Shown here in pieces: positions 1 to 9,254 of a DNA stretch of 64,000 bases. Source of the DNA: Acephala macrosclerotiorum. Its lineage: Eukaryota > Ascomycota > Leotiomycetes > Helotiales > Mollisiaceae. Position 1 is the stretch's first letter; every line of letters begins with the position of its first letter. The notes beneath the pieces are model-generated. The model ran no database searches. It was not told the origin of the DNA and was given only the letters and a program-made list of their open reading frames with translations. The stretch lies in assembly GCA_014904845.1 (NCBI GenBank), contig MU119395.1, forward strand, positions 42,506 to 106,505, read 5' to 3'. The position numbers and the translations under genes were made by a program.

Positions 1-77
1 ATTTGATTATTTAACGAGATGCTCATGCGCTTGATAAAACGAGTAAATAGAATTTATCGAAGCACTTACAGAAATGT

Positions 78-518
78 ACTAAAGCGTTCCAGAAATCCTC
101 TACTGAGACCATCCTCCAAAAAAACCGAATTCGATTCTTGACCACAATCAACAACAAGGCCAAAGTTCGACGATCGACCAAGTCACTGGTACTAGGGAAA
201 GCGAAGATCATGAGCTATGAGGACCTCGTGGAGGCACGAGCTAAGCGGGTCGTAAAAGAAGCTACTCGAGCAACCAAAGGCAAGGAGAAACGTGGTCGGA
301 AGCGAAAGAGTAGTACGCTCGAGGCAGAGGAAAACACTGAAGAGACGGCTAGATGTAGTCGGAAGCGCAAGAGCACTGCGCAAGATCCGCTTGAGTCAAG
401 CAATAAAGTGGCGCGAGCACCAGTGACAGCCTCAGTGGTACAAATGAGCGGGATATCGATTGCGGAAAATGAGATTGTGCCAGAATTATGGAGAGCTCCA
501 GTGGCGCGGATGTATTAG
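78..518 (+). pseudogene. C-terminal tail of a pogo/Fot1-type DDE transposase (remnant)
   Basis: An open frame runs to a TAG at 516-518 and reads as the basic, Lys/Arg-rich tail found at the end of many fungal Tc1/mariner-superfamily (pogo/Fot1) transposases. Recognisable stretches are KVRRSTKSLVLGKAKIMSYE, then EDLVEARAKR, two KRGRKRKS-like basic patches, and the terminal WRAPVARMY. The DNA-binding and DDE catalytic parts are not visible upstream: the same frame has stops before about position 50, and the window begins there, so this may be the 3' end of a longer element. The tail is probably involved in nuclear localisation or DNA contact; that is inference from its charge. Identification rests on remembered family resemblance only. 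It is not RIP-mutated to any visible degree. Confidence 0.6.
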
Positions 519-1353
519 CGGAAAAAGAGATTGCCGCACGATATTTTAATAGAGTTGATAGACTGATCCTTGGTTGGGGCAAGCTCGCGCTAGCTTCGAG
601 ACTTGTTGCTATAAAGTAGAGTTAATGTTAATCTGCATTGTTTTCCGATACAATACAATGGGTTGTACCAACCTATGGTGTCCCTGCCGTTCTTGCTCTA
701 CAATGCTTCTCCCATTATACCCTGCGATGGCCGTTGTCCGACATCATTGTGTTCGCCATTATTGTGCCCTTGTTATGTATCTTGGGTAGTGTTGCCTCTT
801 GTCGCCGTGCACGCCGCCGTCTTGCCACGTTGTTATTATGAGCTGCTCTCAACGTCTTTGATAAGTTATCACAGTCTGGCGCGCTAGTACCGTGCTCCTC
901 TCGGCATTCTTACGACCCTTACAGACTCTATCATCGACGATATCATTATAGAGTTCGTTAGCGGTCTATCCTCTTCTGCAAAAGCGGATTTCCCTCGGTT
1001 CCAAAGTCGAATATTGAAGAGTCTTATCGTTATATGTGTAAAGTGATGAGCTGTGAGGACGCTGTTGAGCGACAAGCGAAAGCATGATGCAAATGGTGCT
1101 GTGGCATCCATGAGAAGTGAAATCAGTATCGTCTTTTCACGGACCAACAGCTCGGCCAAAATCGGCTGGCAGCTTAGTAAGCTTCTACTGTTCGGCGCTA
1201 GTGGGGAAAAGAATAGCTGTGCGGGTCATTACAACGGCGGTCGGTTGTGGGCCAGAAACGAGACGTCTGATCTATTCTCTACATACAGTACATCAATAGG
1301 TGTAAATTAATAGTAGAGTCGTAAGAAAGCAGCCCTTGGGGCTTCTCCAACAT
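519..1353. other. Gene-poor spacer with no supported feature
   Basis: About 830 bp of normal base composition between the transposase remnant and the 3' end of the NLR-like gene. Several overlapping short frames exist on both strands, but none has a recognisable motif. Part may be the 3' end of the transposon, but I could not define a terminal inverted repeat. Confidence 0.5.
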
Positions 1354-3032
1354 TCAGCCGCCTTCCCCGCTTAGGGGTTTCCGCTTCAAAGACCTCGATT
1401 TTGCTACTCCAGACTCTATAAACTCATTTTGGTCTACCTTCGACTCAGCAGACGCAACTTGCAACTCTTGAAGCCGATCTTCAACTTGCCTACACCGGTT
1501 CGAAGAGGGTTTCTGGACGGTTGTGTATCCAGACAATGCTCGATTATATATTGTCTTTACTATATCTTTCCGATTGGTTTGCGAGAAGAAGTCTCCAAAA
1601 ACGAATATAGTATTCAACGCAAGTAAATATAACGACGCAAGTTCAAGACCAAGAGCGTTCTCATAGCCTTGTAGCGCCTGGTCGTACATCTTCTTTGCCT
1701 CTGCTAGCTTGCCTTGGTCGGCGTAGAGCAGGTCTAACTTGTGGACCGTATCGAGTGTCGATGTGTGGTCTGGTCCAAGTGCCTTCTCTCTGCCTTTCAG
1801 CGCCCGATAAAACATCGCCTCGGCCTCGGTTAGCTTTCTTTGGGTAGCGTAGAAAATACCTAGGTTATCGACCGTATCGAGTGTCGATGTGTGGTCTGGT
1901 CCAAGTACCTCCTCATATCCTTGTAGCGCCCAACTATACTTCGCCTCTGCATCGTACAGCTTGCCTTGCGTATAATAGAGGCTGCCTTGATTCATGATTG
2001 TATCAAGTGTCGATGTGTGCTTCGGTCCAAGTGCTTCCTCCTTTCCTCCCAGCGCCCGACTATACATTGCCTCGGCCTCGGCCAGCTTACCTTGGTCAAT
2101 GTAGAGGTTGCCTAGGTTGTGAACTGTGTCAAGTGTCGATGTGTGCTTTGGTCCAAGTGCTTCCTCGAATCCTTGCAGCGCCCGACTATACATTGCCTCT
2201 GCCTCGGCCAGCTTACCTTGGTCAATATAGAGGTTGCCCAGGTTACCAACCGTCAAGAGTGTCGATATATGCTTCGGTCCAAGTGCCTCCTCACATCCTT
2301 GTAGTGCCCGACTATACATCGCCTCCGCCTCAGCTAGCTTGCCTTGCTCCGCATAGAGGTGGCCTAAATAATTTAAAGCCCCGTCCTTCCACTCTATCGT
2401 TATTTTGACTTCCATTATGAATCGCTCTTGCTTTACCGCATGCTGAAGTAGCCGCCGCTGTAGAGTCCACCGGTTATTACAGCCATCTGTGGGGATTGCT
2501 GACGTGATGCAAGTAAATGCCAGCCTTGCCAGCCCCTCATCCCGCTCCTTATTCAGTACAAATATCGTCCACGAGTGCACGCAACTATGCATGCTGTAAC
2601 CCCTTGACTCAACATGCTCATCGGAACACTTGTTCGGATTGACTAAGCCATAGCTGCACAACAGCCTAATGGCCTCGTTAAAGCTTAACTCATCCTCGGT
2701 AAGCTGCTGTATCCAGTCATACCCTGTGGAACAGCCACGTTGGAGAAGCTCAAACCATACATCCTCTCGGTCGAAGTATGCCCATAGCTTGAGCAATTTA
2801 GCTGACAACTCATTTCGTCGTTCAATTTGATCGAGAGAGAGCTGCCATGTTGTACATAATGATCGATCTTCGTAAGAGTTTAATGGAGGGCTCGTCATAT
2901 GGAGTTTCAACCACGACGCCTTATAAAGACGATGATACTCCGAAAAGCTTGTTGCTACTTGTTCTAAATATGCCCCAGCTGTGGACAGAGCGAGAGGTAG
3001 GCCGTCGAGTTCTCCGACAAGTGCTATGGCAG
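1354..3032 (-). CDS. Exon 3: end of NB-ARC, winged helix, TPR array (stranded 3' part)
   Basis: This exon continues, in frame with 8517-8527, into LVGELDGLPLALSTAGAYL, which holds the NB-ARC GLPL motif. It then gives a helical winged-helix region (SLDQIERRNELSAKLLKLWAYF), an MHD-like block YSMHSCVHSW, and a TPR array to a stop at 1354. The TPR part has six units of 42 residues of the kinesin-light-chain type (consensus QGKLAEAEAMYSRALQG, then EEALGPKHTSTLDT). The tail KSRSLKRKPLSGEGG is basic. There is no stop across about 560 codons. The fragment is cut from its promoter and start by copia-1, so it is probably not translated as such. The first ATG in frame is only a few codons upstream of 2890. 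Confidence 0.88.
1640..2385 (-). repeat. Six tandem 126-bp TPR-coding repeats
   Basis: Repeat landmarks recur at 2343, 2217, 2091, 1965, 1839 and 1713, an exact 126-bp (42-codon) period. The units nearest the NB-ARC are the most alike; the 3' ones have diverged more. High identity between neighbouring units is typical of fungal NLR sensor arrays that change by unequal crossing-over. Confidence 0.85.
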
Positions 3033-3169
3033 TGTCAATTTGAGTGATATATTCGATGGACTTGATGGTCTGGTTGATTGATTTTTGGTTTTAAAGATCT
3101 AGCTAGGTGCGGGGACATTATATCCATTGCAGTGCTTACTCAGCACTAAAACCACTCGAAAGTCTAACA
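3033..3169 (-). repeat. copia-1 3' LTR
   Basis: 137 bp; on the plus strand it begins TGTCAATTTGAGTG and ends AGTCTAACA. It is identical to 8380-8516 except for one transition. It abuts the target duplication GGCAG at 3028-3032 and, on the inner side, a polypurine tract. Confidence 0.96.
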
Positions 3170-3181
3170 CGCCCCCTGCTG
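3170..3181 (-). promoter_or_regulatory. copia-1 polypurine tract
   Basis: On the minus strand CAGCAGGGGGCG lies directly before the 3' LTR. A purine run at this site primes plus-strand DNA synthesis in LTR elements. Confidence 0.75.
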
Positions 3182-3521
3182 AGGAGCACTGTAGAGATAT
3201 ATCCATTCCAATGTCCAAAGTGATGTAAATAATCAATGTCTTCACGTGACCATCGCACCAACCATCATTGTAATCTATCGTCCCTTATCTCTTATCAATT
3301 GCAGCGTCGAATCGTCGTAAAAAGCCTCATTAAACTCTGTGGCGCTAGTCTCAGCTGCTTCGTAGAAGAGCTTATAGAGAGCTAGAAAGGGCCTACTCTC
3401 CCTGTGGGAGTTCGGTCCTAAATAGGGCATTTCCAGCTCCTATTCCACAGCCAAAGAGTGCTCCAGATCTGCCCAAAAGGGCCTTCGTCTTGTCCCAGCT
3501 CGTCCTCTTACTGCTGTTGTC
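3182..3521 (-). other. copia-1 3' untranslated region
   Basis: About 340 bp between the gag-pol stop and the polypurine tract. No frame or motif was recognised; it is part of the element. Confidence 0.7.
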
Positions 3522-6500
3522 CTAATCCTTGAAATCCGTGAGCAGCGCCACAGCCTTCTCTGTATCAAACCAGTCCTCATTCAAACCCATTGTAGCCTTG
3601 TGAGTCGTAAACCGATCGTAGGGTAGTTGTTTCGTAAGAATGTCTGCGACTTGATCGTTCCCTGGAACTGATTCCACTCTAATCTGTTTCTAGCAACCAT
3701 ATCGTTCCTTATGTAGAAGTATCGGACTTCAATATGCTTGGATTTGTTCGAGAACTTCGTATTCGTGCTAAAATCGATCGCAGAGAGATTGTCGCAATAT
3801 AGAGTAGGAGGTTCTTTGAGGGGTTCTTTGATGATTTCCGACTATAGTTTCTTCAATCAAACTGCTTCTTTTGCGGCTTCATTCGCTGCTATAATCTCTA
3901 TTTCCATCGAGCTTTGTGCTGTGCTTCGTTGTCTTTGTGCTGCCCATGAAACTGCTCCATTCCTCAGTATTACCACCCATCCTAGGAACGATTTGCGGTC
4001 GTCTTCGGTCCCCCACGTAGAGTCGGAGAATATGCTGTAACCTTTGATCGACGTTCCTTTGTAGGTGATTCCCATCGTTCTCGTTCCACTGAGATATCGG
4101 AGAAGCTGCTTCGCAAAACGTAGGTGTTCGAGGCACGCGTTGGACATGAATCTGGCAAGCTGGCTGACGTGATAGCTGATATCTGGTCTCGTGCAATTAG
4201 CTAGATAGATCGTAGCACCAATGATCTGTTTGTAGAGATAGAGATCGTCTTCGCTCAGCCAGTTTTCCTCCTCTCCTTCTCGTAGAACTGTGCCTTGCGG
4301 GAATGGTAGATTCGTTTGATTCGAGTGTTCGAGATTGAGCCGTAGCAATAGCTTGTTTGTATACATCTTTTGATGGATTGTGAGAGTGTAATTCTCGCGA
4401 TTTCTCTCGATTTGGAATCCTACGAAAACGGTAGTAGGACTGAGATCTTTGCTCTTCTAACGCCCCCTGATCTTGGCTTTGATAGCGTTCGTGTCTGCTT
4501 TGTTTCCAATGATCAGCATATCGTCGACAAACAAGAGAATGTAGACTCTTTCTCCTATGAAGAGATTGGGATCAGTTTCAGATGCGGTAAGCTTTAGTTC
4601 TTCGAAGTATTGCTTGACTTCATCGAGCTATACTCGAGGAGTTTACTTGAGTCCGTAGAGTGATTTCTTGAGTAGGAGGTAAGCATCTCTGCTTTTGAGT
4701 TCAGGGTGAAGTTTATAAAAGAACTCAGGGATTTCCATGTAAATCTCCTCTTTAAGAGGAGAGTTCAAGAACGCTGAATCTATGTCAATGTGATCTATCT
4801 CTAGATCATGCTCTGCAGCAAGTGCTAAGAGTATCCGTAGAGTTGTGTATCTCATGATAGAGGCAAACGTCTCAAAGTAGTCAATGTCGTAGGTTTGCTC
4901 GAATCTTTTGATGACAATCCTAGCTTTACGTCGAGCCAGTCTGCCACGAGTATTGAACCTCTTTTTCAGTACCCATTTGCTTGAAATGATCTTTCTGCCA
5001 CTTGGTGGCCTCCTCGTGATAATCTTATAAGTGCCTGTCTTTTGAAGAGTTTCGAGTTCAGCAACGATTACTTTCATCCAATTAGGAGCGTCTTCCTTTA
5101 AGGTTTCATCAACGGTTAGAAACTCGAATGGGACGCTGGGTACACCCAGAGAAGATGATTTCTTTTCGTCCAAGTGGATAGCGTTCAAAGCCTTTATTAA
5201 TTGTTTCACCGTTTGAGAGAAGGGTATCTTCTTATTGTTTAATTCGCTGTTTGCTGTCTTTCTCGCCTTGGCAAGGGAATCATAAGGATTCTTAGTCCTC
5301 TTGATCGTTCGATCGCTGACTTTTGATATTTGAGGTGGATATTGCTCTTAAGCTTAATCAGAGCTCTGGGCACTAGAGTCTTGTTTGACCACTGGTTCTG
5401 GACTTGTTTTAGCTCCATTTTCACAAGTGCTTGTTTCAGTACTATCATTCTCATCAGCACGTGTTTCAGTACTATTAATTATCTCATTACTAGGGGAGTG
5501 ATCAATTGGTGTATCAATAACGATATGATCGTAGACTGTATCATTAGCAATAGGCAAATTTGCTACAATATGCTTGAACTCTTGAGAGATAAAGAGTTCT
5601 GGGAACTTGTATTCATGGAACTTAACATTAATTGAGAGGGTCTCTTTCAATGTTCTGCAGTTCAACAGTTTGTAGATACTGTTTCTAGTGATGTCTACGA
5701 AGATATACTCCTCTTTAGTCTTAGGAGTCCATTTACTTGGTTGGTCCTTGAACTCTTTAATGTTGGCCTGGCATCCAAAAGCAACCAGAGTTTTCTGCAA
5801 TACTAGAGGGTCTAACTTCCTTCCAGTATAGGCTTCAAGTGGAATGTATGTCTCTTGGTCCTCTGATCCAGGTTCCGGGACTGGCCATGGAAGTGCGTCC
5901 GTTGGTACTCTATTCTTGATCCAGATTGCATACTCTACGGCATAGTCCCAAAAGATCAATGGAAGCTTGGCCTCGTAGATCATAGACCTGGCGGTATTGT
6001 CTATTGTTTGTATTACTCGCTCAATAACACTATTCAATGAGTGTTTGTATGGTGGACAAGACTCATGCTTAGAAGAACTGGGCAATGTTTTGAGCCATCC
6101 TTGGAAATCTTCCCCGAACTCGCTTGATTTATTGTTACACCTAAAGTAGGCAACATTTTCTCCTGTATCTCTCTTGATAATTCCACAGACTTCACGAATG
6201 TGAGACTGGATTTCTCTCGCACTCTTATCTTTTAGAAGTCTGATCCAAGAGTACCGTGTTGCGTCGTCCGTAATTAGAAGGAAATATTGATTCTCTCTAT
6301 AAGACTTGGGCAATTTACTAGAAATATCACCATACAATCTCCTCCCCTTTCTGGTAACTCTACTGTCTGTTTTCTTTCTAAAGGTTTCCTTGATCTTGCT
6401 CGCTGCACAAGTTTCACATATTTCATGCCCAGCATATAGTCTGAATCTCGGCATTTTCATGTCTGTAACATCGACCAGTTTTCGAAGTGCATTATAGTTG

Positions 6501-8308
6501 ATATGACCAAGACGTCGGTGCATGAGCTCCTACAGAGTTTCCTTAGAATCTACTGCTTCGAAGAGCTCTATTGATAATCGGGTTCTCGTCGGTGCATCCG
6601 TGGCAATATTCGTCGGATATGCAACAGTATTGCTGACATTTTGGCATTGATTCAGCATAAAAAAATTATCTCTAGGATTCTTGAGAACTGTGAATATCAC
6701 CTCTTCATTTCCATTATTTGTAATGCCAATTACTCGTCCTCTCTTAAATATAACCGATATTCCATCTTCCATAAGTTGTGAAATAGAGATCAATCTCACT
6801 ACTCCAAAACTTGGCACATACCAGACTTCTTTGAGTTTTAGTTCTCTTTGAGAAGTTATCCAAACTTGATCTTGATATCTAATCACGTCTACGGCAATGC
6901 CGTTTACCGTGACAACCTTGTTTGGTGTTTGCTAGCGTTTTAAGTGTGTAAAATCAGATTGCACACTACTGAAGTGTTTCGAGGTACTAGAGTCTAGAGC
7001 AGGTAGTAAAGCCTGAGTTCGTCCGATCAGTACTCGAGTTGGTGAGAATGGTGAGAGTGAGGATTGTCCTCTACCAGTGTAGGCTTTCATCCATCGAGAG
7101 TAGTAGACAAAGCTCATATGTAGACGCTCGATATGTCTCTCAGTCTTATTCTTGAATAGCAATCGAGTAAGCACCATTATCACTAGTGAAAGTACCATGG
7201 ATACGATGAAGTAAACAGAAGAGAAGGGACTCCATTGTGTCTTGCCTACAGTCACTATACTTGCTCTGGTAGTAGGTTCAGCTGTTGCAGTCTTTGCTTA
7301 CTCAAAGTTCTTCTAATCTTGTCTTCTATCAGCCTTCCTACTCCTTCGTTTTGTTCTACACTCAATCTCATGATACCTATAGCGCATACACCAACTACAT
7401 TGATTTGAATCAAACTCATTATAATCAACGGGTTTCCCGTCATCGCTATCATCGTCTCGACGATCTTTAGATCTTGCAGAACGAGATACTGATAATCCAA
7501 ATTTTCCACGATTGCTTCTCTTTTTTCTACGGTATCTATTGTTGTTATTATTGCGACTACCGCGATCAGTCCTTCGCCTCCTGTTTCTAGCTTGTTTGCT
7601 ACCACGAGGTTGCCCACGACCACGCTATTGTCCTTCTCCACGAGTGTAGTTTGCAGTTGCTGAGGTCTCTCTCTTGTCATAGACTTGCAATATAGTGATC
7701 GCTTTATCGAGTGTGCGCTCGGCCTTTGATAGACGGAGAATATAATATTTCGTGCCCTCGTAATTACTGTTCTCAAAGATAGCTGCTATAATTCGATCTA
7801 AAATCTCATTATCGGTAATTGGTCTCTCGATCGTTGCGAGTTGAAGTTTGTAGGACTCGAGACGATCTGCGAATTCTTTGATTCCCTTAGAAGTCTCGAA
7901 CTTCTCTTGTCCAAAGTTCGTTCGTTGAATGGATACTCAGACAAAATCAACGGTCTTATCGTATTTCTTGAGTTCGTTCCAGATTCTTTTGACATCTTCG
8001 GAAAGGACCAATAAAAAGATCTTGTCTTGTAGTCTGTCGTCCACGCTATTTGAAATGATTTGAATGACCTTAGCAGCCTTCTTTTCCCAGGCCGTAATCC
8101 GATCAATTGACGCAGAAAAGGCCGGTTTCGATTCTTTACCATTAACTAGTTTTATAGTATAAATACTAGCAAAAGCGACTAAACAGAAGTTCTTGAATCG
8201 AAGATAGTTATCCCCTGTGAGGATTTCAATCCTACCCCACTTGCAAACGTAGTGAGATGCTGTAGAGATAGGTGCTGTAGTACCGGTTGGAGTTGCTGGA
8301 GTCGCCAT
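3522..8308 (-). pseudogene. copia-1 gag-pol, broken by stops
   Basis: One reading frame can be followed from ATG 8308 through gag, protease, integrase, RT and most of RNase H; one register shift near 3690 leads to the stop at 3522. Domains: a UBN2-like Gag; a basic RGRG-rich stretch; a zinc knuckle at 7359-7399 (CSWC...C with Tyr at the usual His); protease LDSSTSKHF near 6974-6997 (the family has DSG); GAG-pre-integrase HRRLGH with CETC; an integrase core whose second catalytic Asp is Asn (RCNNK, 6134-6136); RT from KWVLKKRF to FVDDML (FVDD at 4520-4531, intact); and RNase H with YCDNLSAI and DILTKQL. About 13 premature stops (TAG, TAA, TGA) fit CAA, CAG or TGG codons altered by CpA-to-TpA changes, as RIP does. 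The copy cannot make its own enzymes and would need a helper. The sparse Met in the 5' part makes 8308 the likeliest start. Confidence 0.92.
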
Positions 8309-8367
8309 AGCGAATAGGGTTGATATTTTAGGGTAAAAAGATACGACGGTTTCAATGAGCACCTTCC

Positions 8368-8379
8368 GGGCTCATAACC
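8368..8379 (-). promoter_or_regulatory. copia-1 primer-binding site matching the tRNA(iMet) anticodon arm
   Basis: The 12 bases next to the 5' LTR read GGGCTCATAACC on the plus strand. That equals the anticodon stem-loop of eukaryotic initiator tRNA-Met (anticodon CAU), not its 3' end. The element RNA would therefore pair with a 5' half-molecule of the tRNA, as in Drosophila copia. The tRNA match is from memory. Confidence 0.75.
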
Positions 8380-8516
8380 TGTCAATTTGAGTGATATATT
8401 CGATGGACTTGATAGTCTGGTTGATTGATTTTTGGTTTTAAAGATCTAGCTAGGTGCGGGGACATTATATCCATTGCAGTGCTTACTCAGCACTAAAACC
8501 ACTCGAAAGTCTAACA
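8380..8516 (-). repeat. copia-1 5' LTR
   Basis: 137 bp copy of 3033-3169. It should carry the element's promoter. Read from the host gene, the LTR adds one codon (TGT) and then an in-frame TAG at 8511-8513, so it ends any HET-NB-ARC translation at once. Confidence 0.96.
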
Positions 8517-8527
8517 GGCAGCAGAGT

Positions 8528-8574
8528 CTAAATCGTCAGCATTTCCCAACCGACACTAATGCCAAATGTCTTAC
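8528..8574 (-). other. Intron 2 (47 nt) inside NB-ARC
   Basis: On the minus strand a textbook short fungal intron is visible: 5' GTAAGA at 8574, branch sequence TGCTGAC about 10 nt before the 3' end, and 3' TTTAG ending at 8528. Splicing changes register and joins GISD to DSAAIALVGE, the expected lead-in to the GLPL motif. Without splicing the frame hits TAG at the intron end. Confidence 0.88.
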
Positions 8575-9201
8575 CGTCTGATATTCCCTTTCTCCCCGAC
8601 ATATTTGATAGAATTTCTAGTCCATCCTCAACACTTTGTAACTTCTGAACGTGTATCCGCGGGCCGAAGGTGACCTGTGACGAGCGCGTCGTCACAATAA
8701 CTGAACCGTGGTCACATCTAGGAAGGAATCGTCGAAGATCAACTGCCGAGGAGTTTAGATTACCGGGTACTTTAGGATTATCGAAATTATCATAGATCAT
8801 CAACCATCGTGTATTCTTCGAAATGCTAAGCCAAGCCTTAACTGCGGTGACCACGCTATCGAGATCCCCTTGCAAGTCTACACTTGCAAGCGCAATAGCT
8901 TCAGAATAATCCTCTAAGATTTGCTGAGCGATGTCCCGAAAGCTCAGCTTGAGTGAGTCTTCGTTATTCGCGTCCAGCCAGAAGATCGCCGTATATTTCT
9001 CTTTGTGTCGTCTGGTATATGTGATCGCTAGCTGAGTCTTTCCCATACCTCCAAGACCATGCAAAATAACACACGATCGACTACTGTGATCTTGAAGTAA
9101 TTCGTGTATTTTCGATAGCTCTTTCTCTTTAGCGACAAACTGTGTAGTTTCAGGAAATGACGCAAGGTTGAGCTCGATAGTAAATTGCTCAAAATCGACC
9201 C
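8575..9201 (-). CDS. Exon 2: NB-ARC nucleotide-binding core
   Basis: The exon begins with a linker (ending FVAKEKELSKIHELLQ) typical of the region before the P-loop in fungal NLR-like proteins. It then shows the Walker A loop GLGGMGKTQ near 9034-9058, RNBS-A-like sequence, a Walker B/kinase-2 block RWLMIYDNFD, and the RNBS-B/sensor block GSVIVTTRS. The block LEILSNMSGRKGI precedes the exon end. All residues expected for nucleotide binding (the GK-T of the P-loop and the acidic Walker B Asp) are present. The switch domain binds ATP or dATP and controls oligomerisation in the family. The GLPL motif and winged-helix part lie in exon 3, on the far side of the retrotransposon. The exon ends just before a GTAAGA splice site. 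Confidence 0.9.
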
Positions 9202-9254
9202 CTATACTAATTAATTTTGATGCTCTAATTAATATATCTATATAAACAATTGAC
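9202..9254 (-). other. Candidate intron 1 (53 nt) between HET and NB-ARC
   Basis: The HET frame and the NB-ARC frame differ by one register. Removing 53 nt from GTCAAT (starting at 9254) to TATAG (ending at 9202) joins them without a stop, giving MYKG followed by VDFEQF. The 3' site is good and a TTAAT-type branch sequence lies just upstream. The 5' site GTCAAT is unusual for a fungal intron. The alternative is a small indel that already broke the gene before the retrotransposon arrived. Confidence 0.5.

Larger units (their letters stand above)
3033..8516 (-). mobile_element. copia-1: complete Ty1/copia LTR retrotransposon
   Basis: A 5,484-bp element flanked by 137-bp direct LTRs that start TG and end CA, and by a perfect 5-bp target duplication GGCAG (3028-3032 and 8517-8521). 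The order on the minus strand is LTR, primer site, gag, protease, integrase, reverse transcriptase, RNase H, polypurine tract, LTR. Integrase before RT places it in Ty1/copia (Pseudoviridae). Gag-Pol is a single long frame now broken by about 13 premature stops and one frameshift, so the copy is non-autonomous. The two LTRs differ at one base (G in the left copy, A in the right, near positions 3068 and 8415), which implies a recent insertion. It disrupts the HET-NB-ARC-TPR gene. Confidence 0.96.

Noticed and set aside
1998..2408. 136-residue plus-strand frame and similar frames inside the TPR region
   Set aside because: Antisense shadow of the repeated TPR-coding sequence; it repeats with the same 126-bp period and has no motif of its own.
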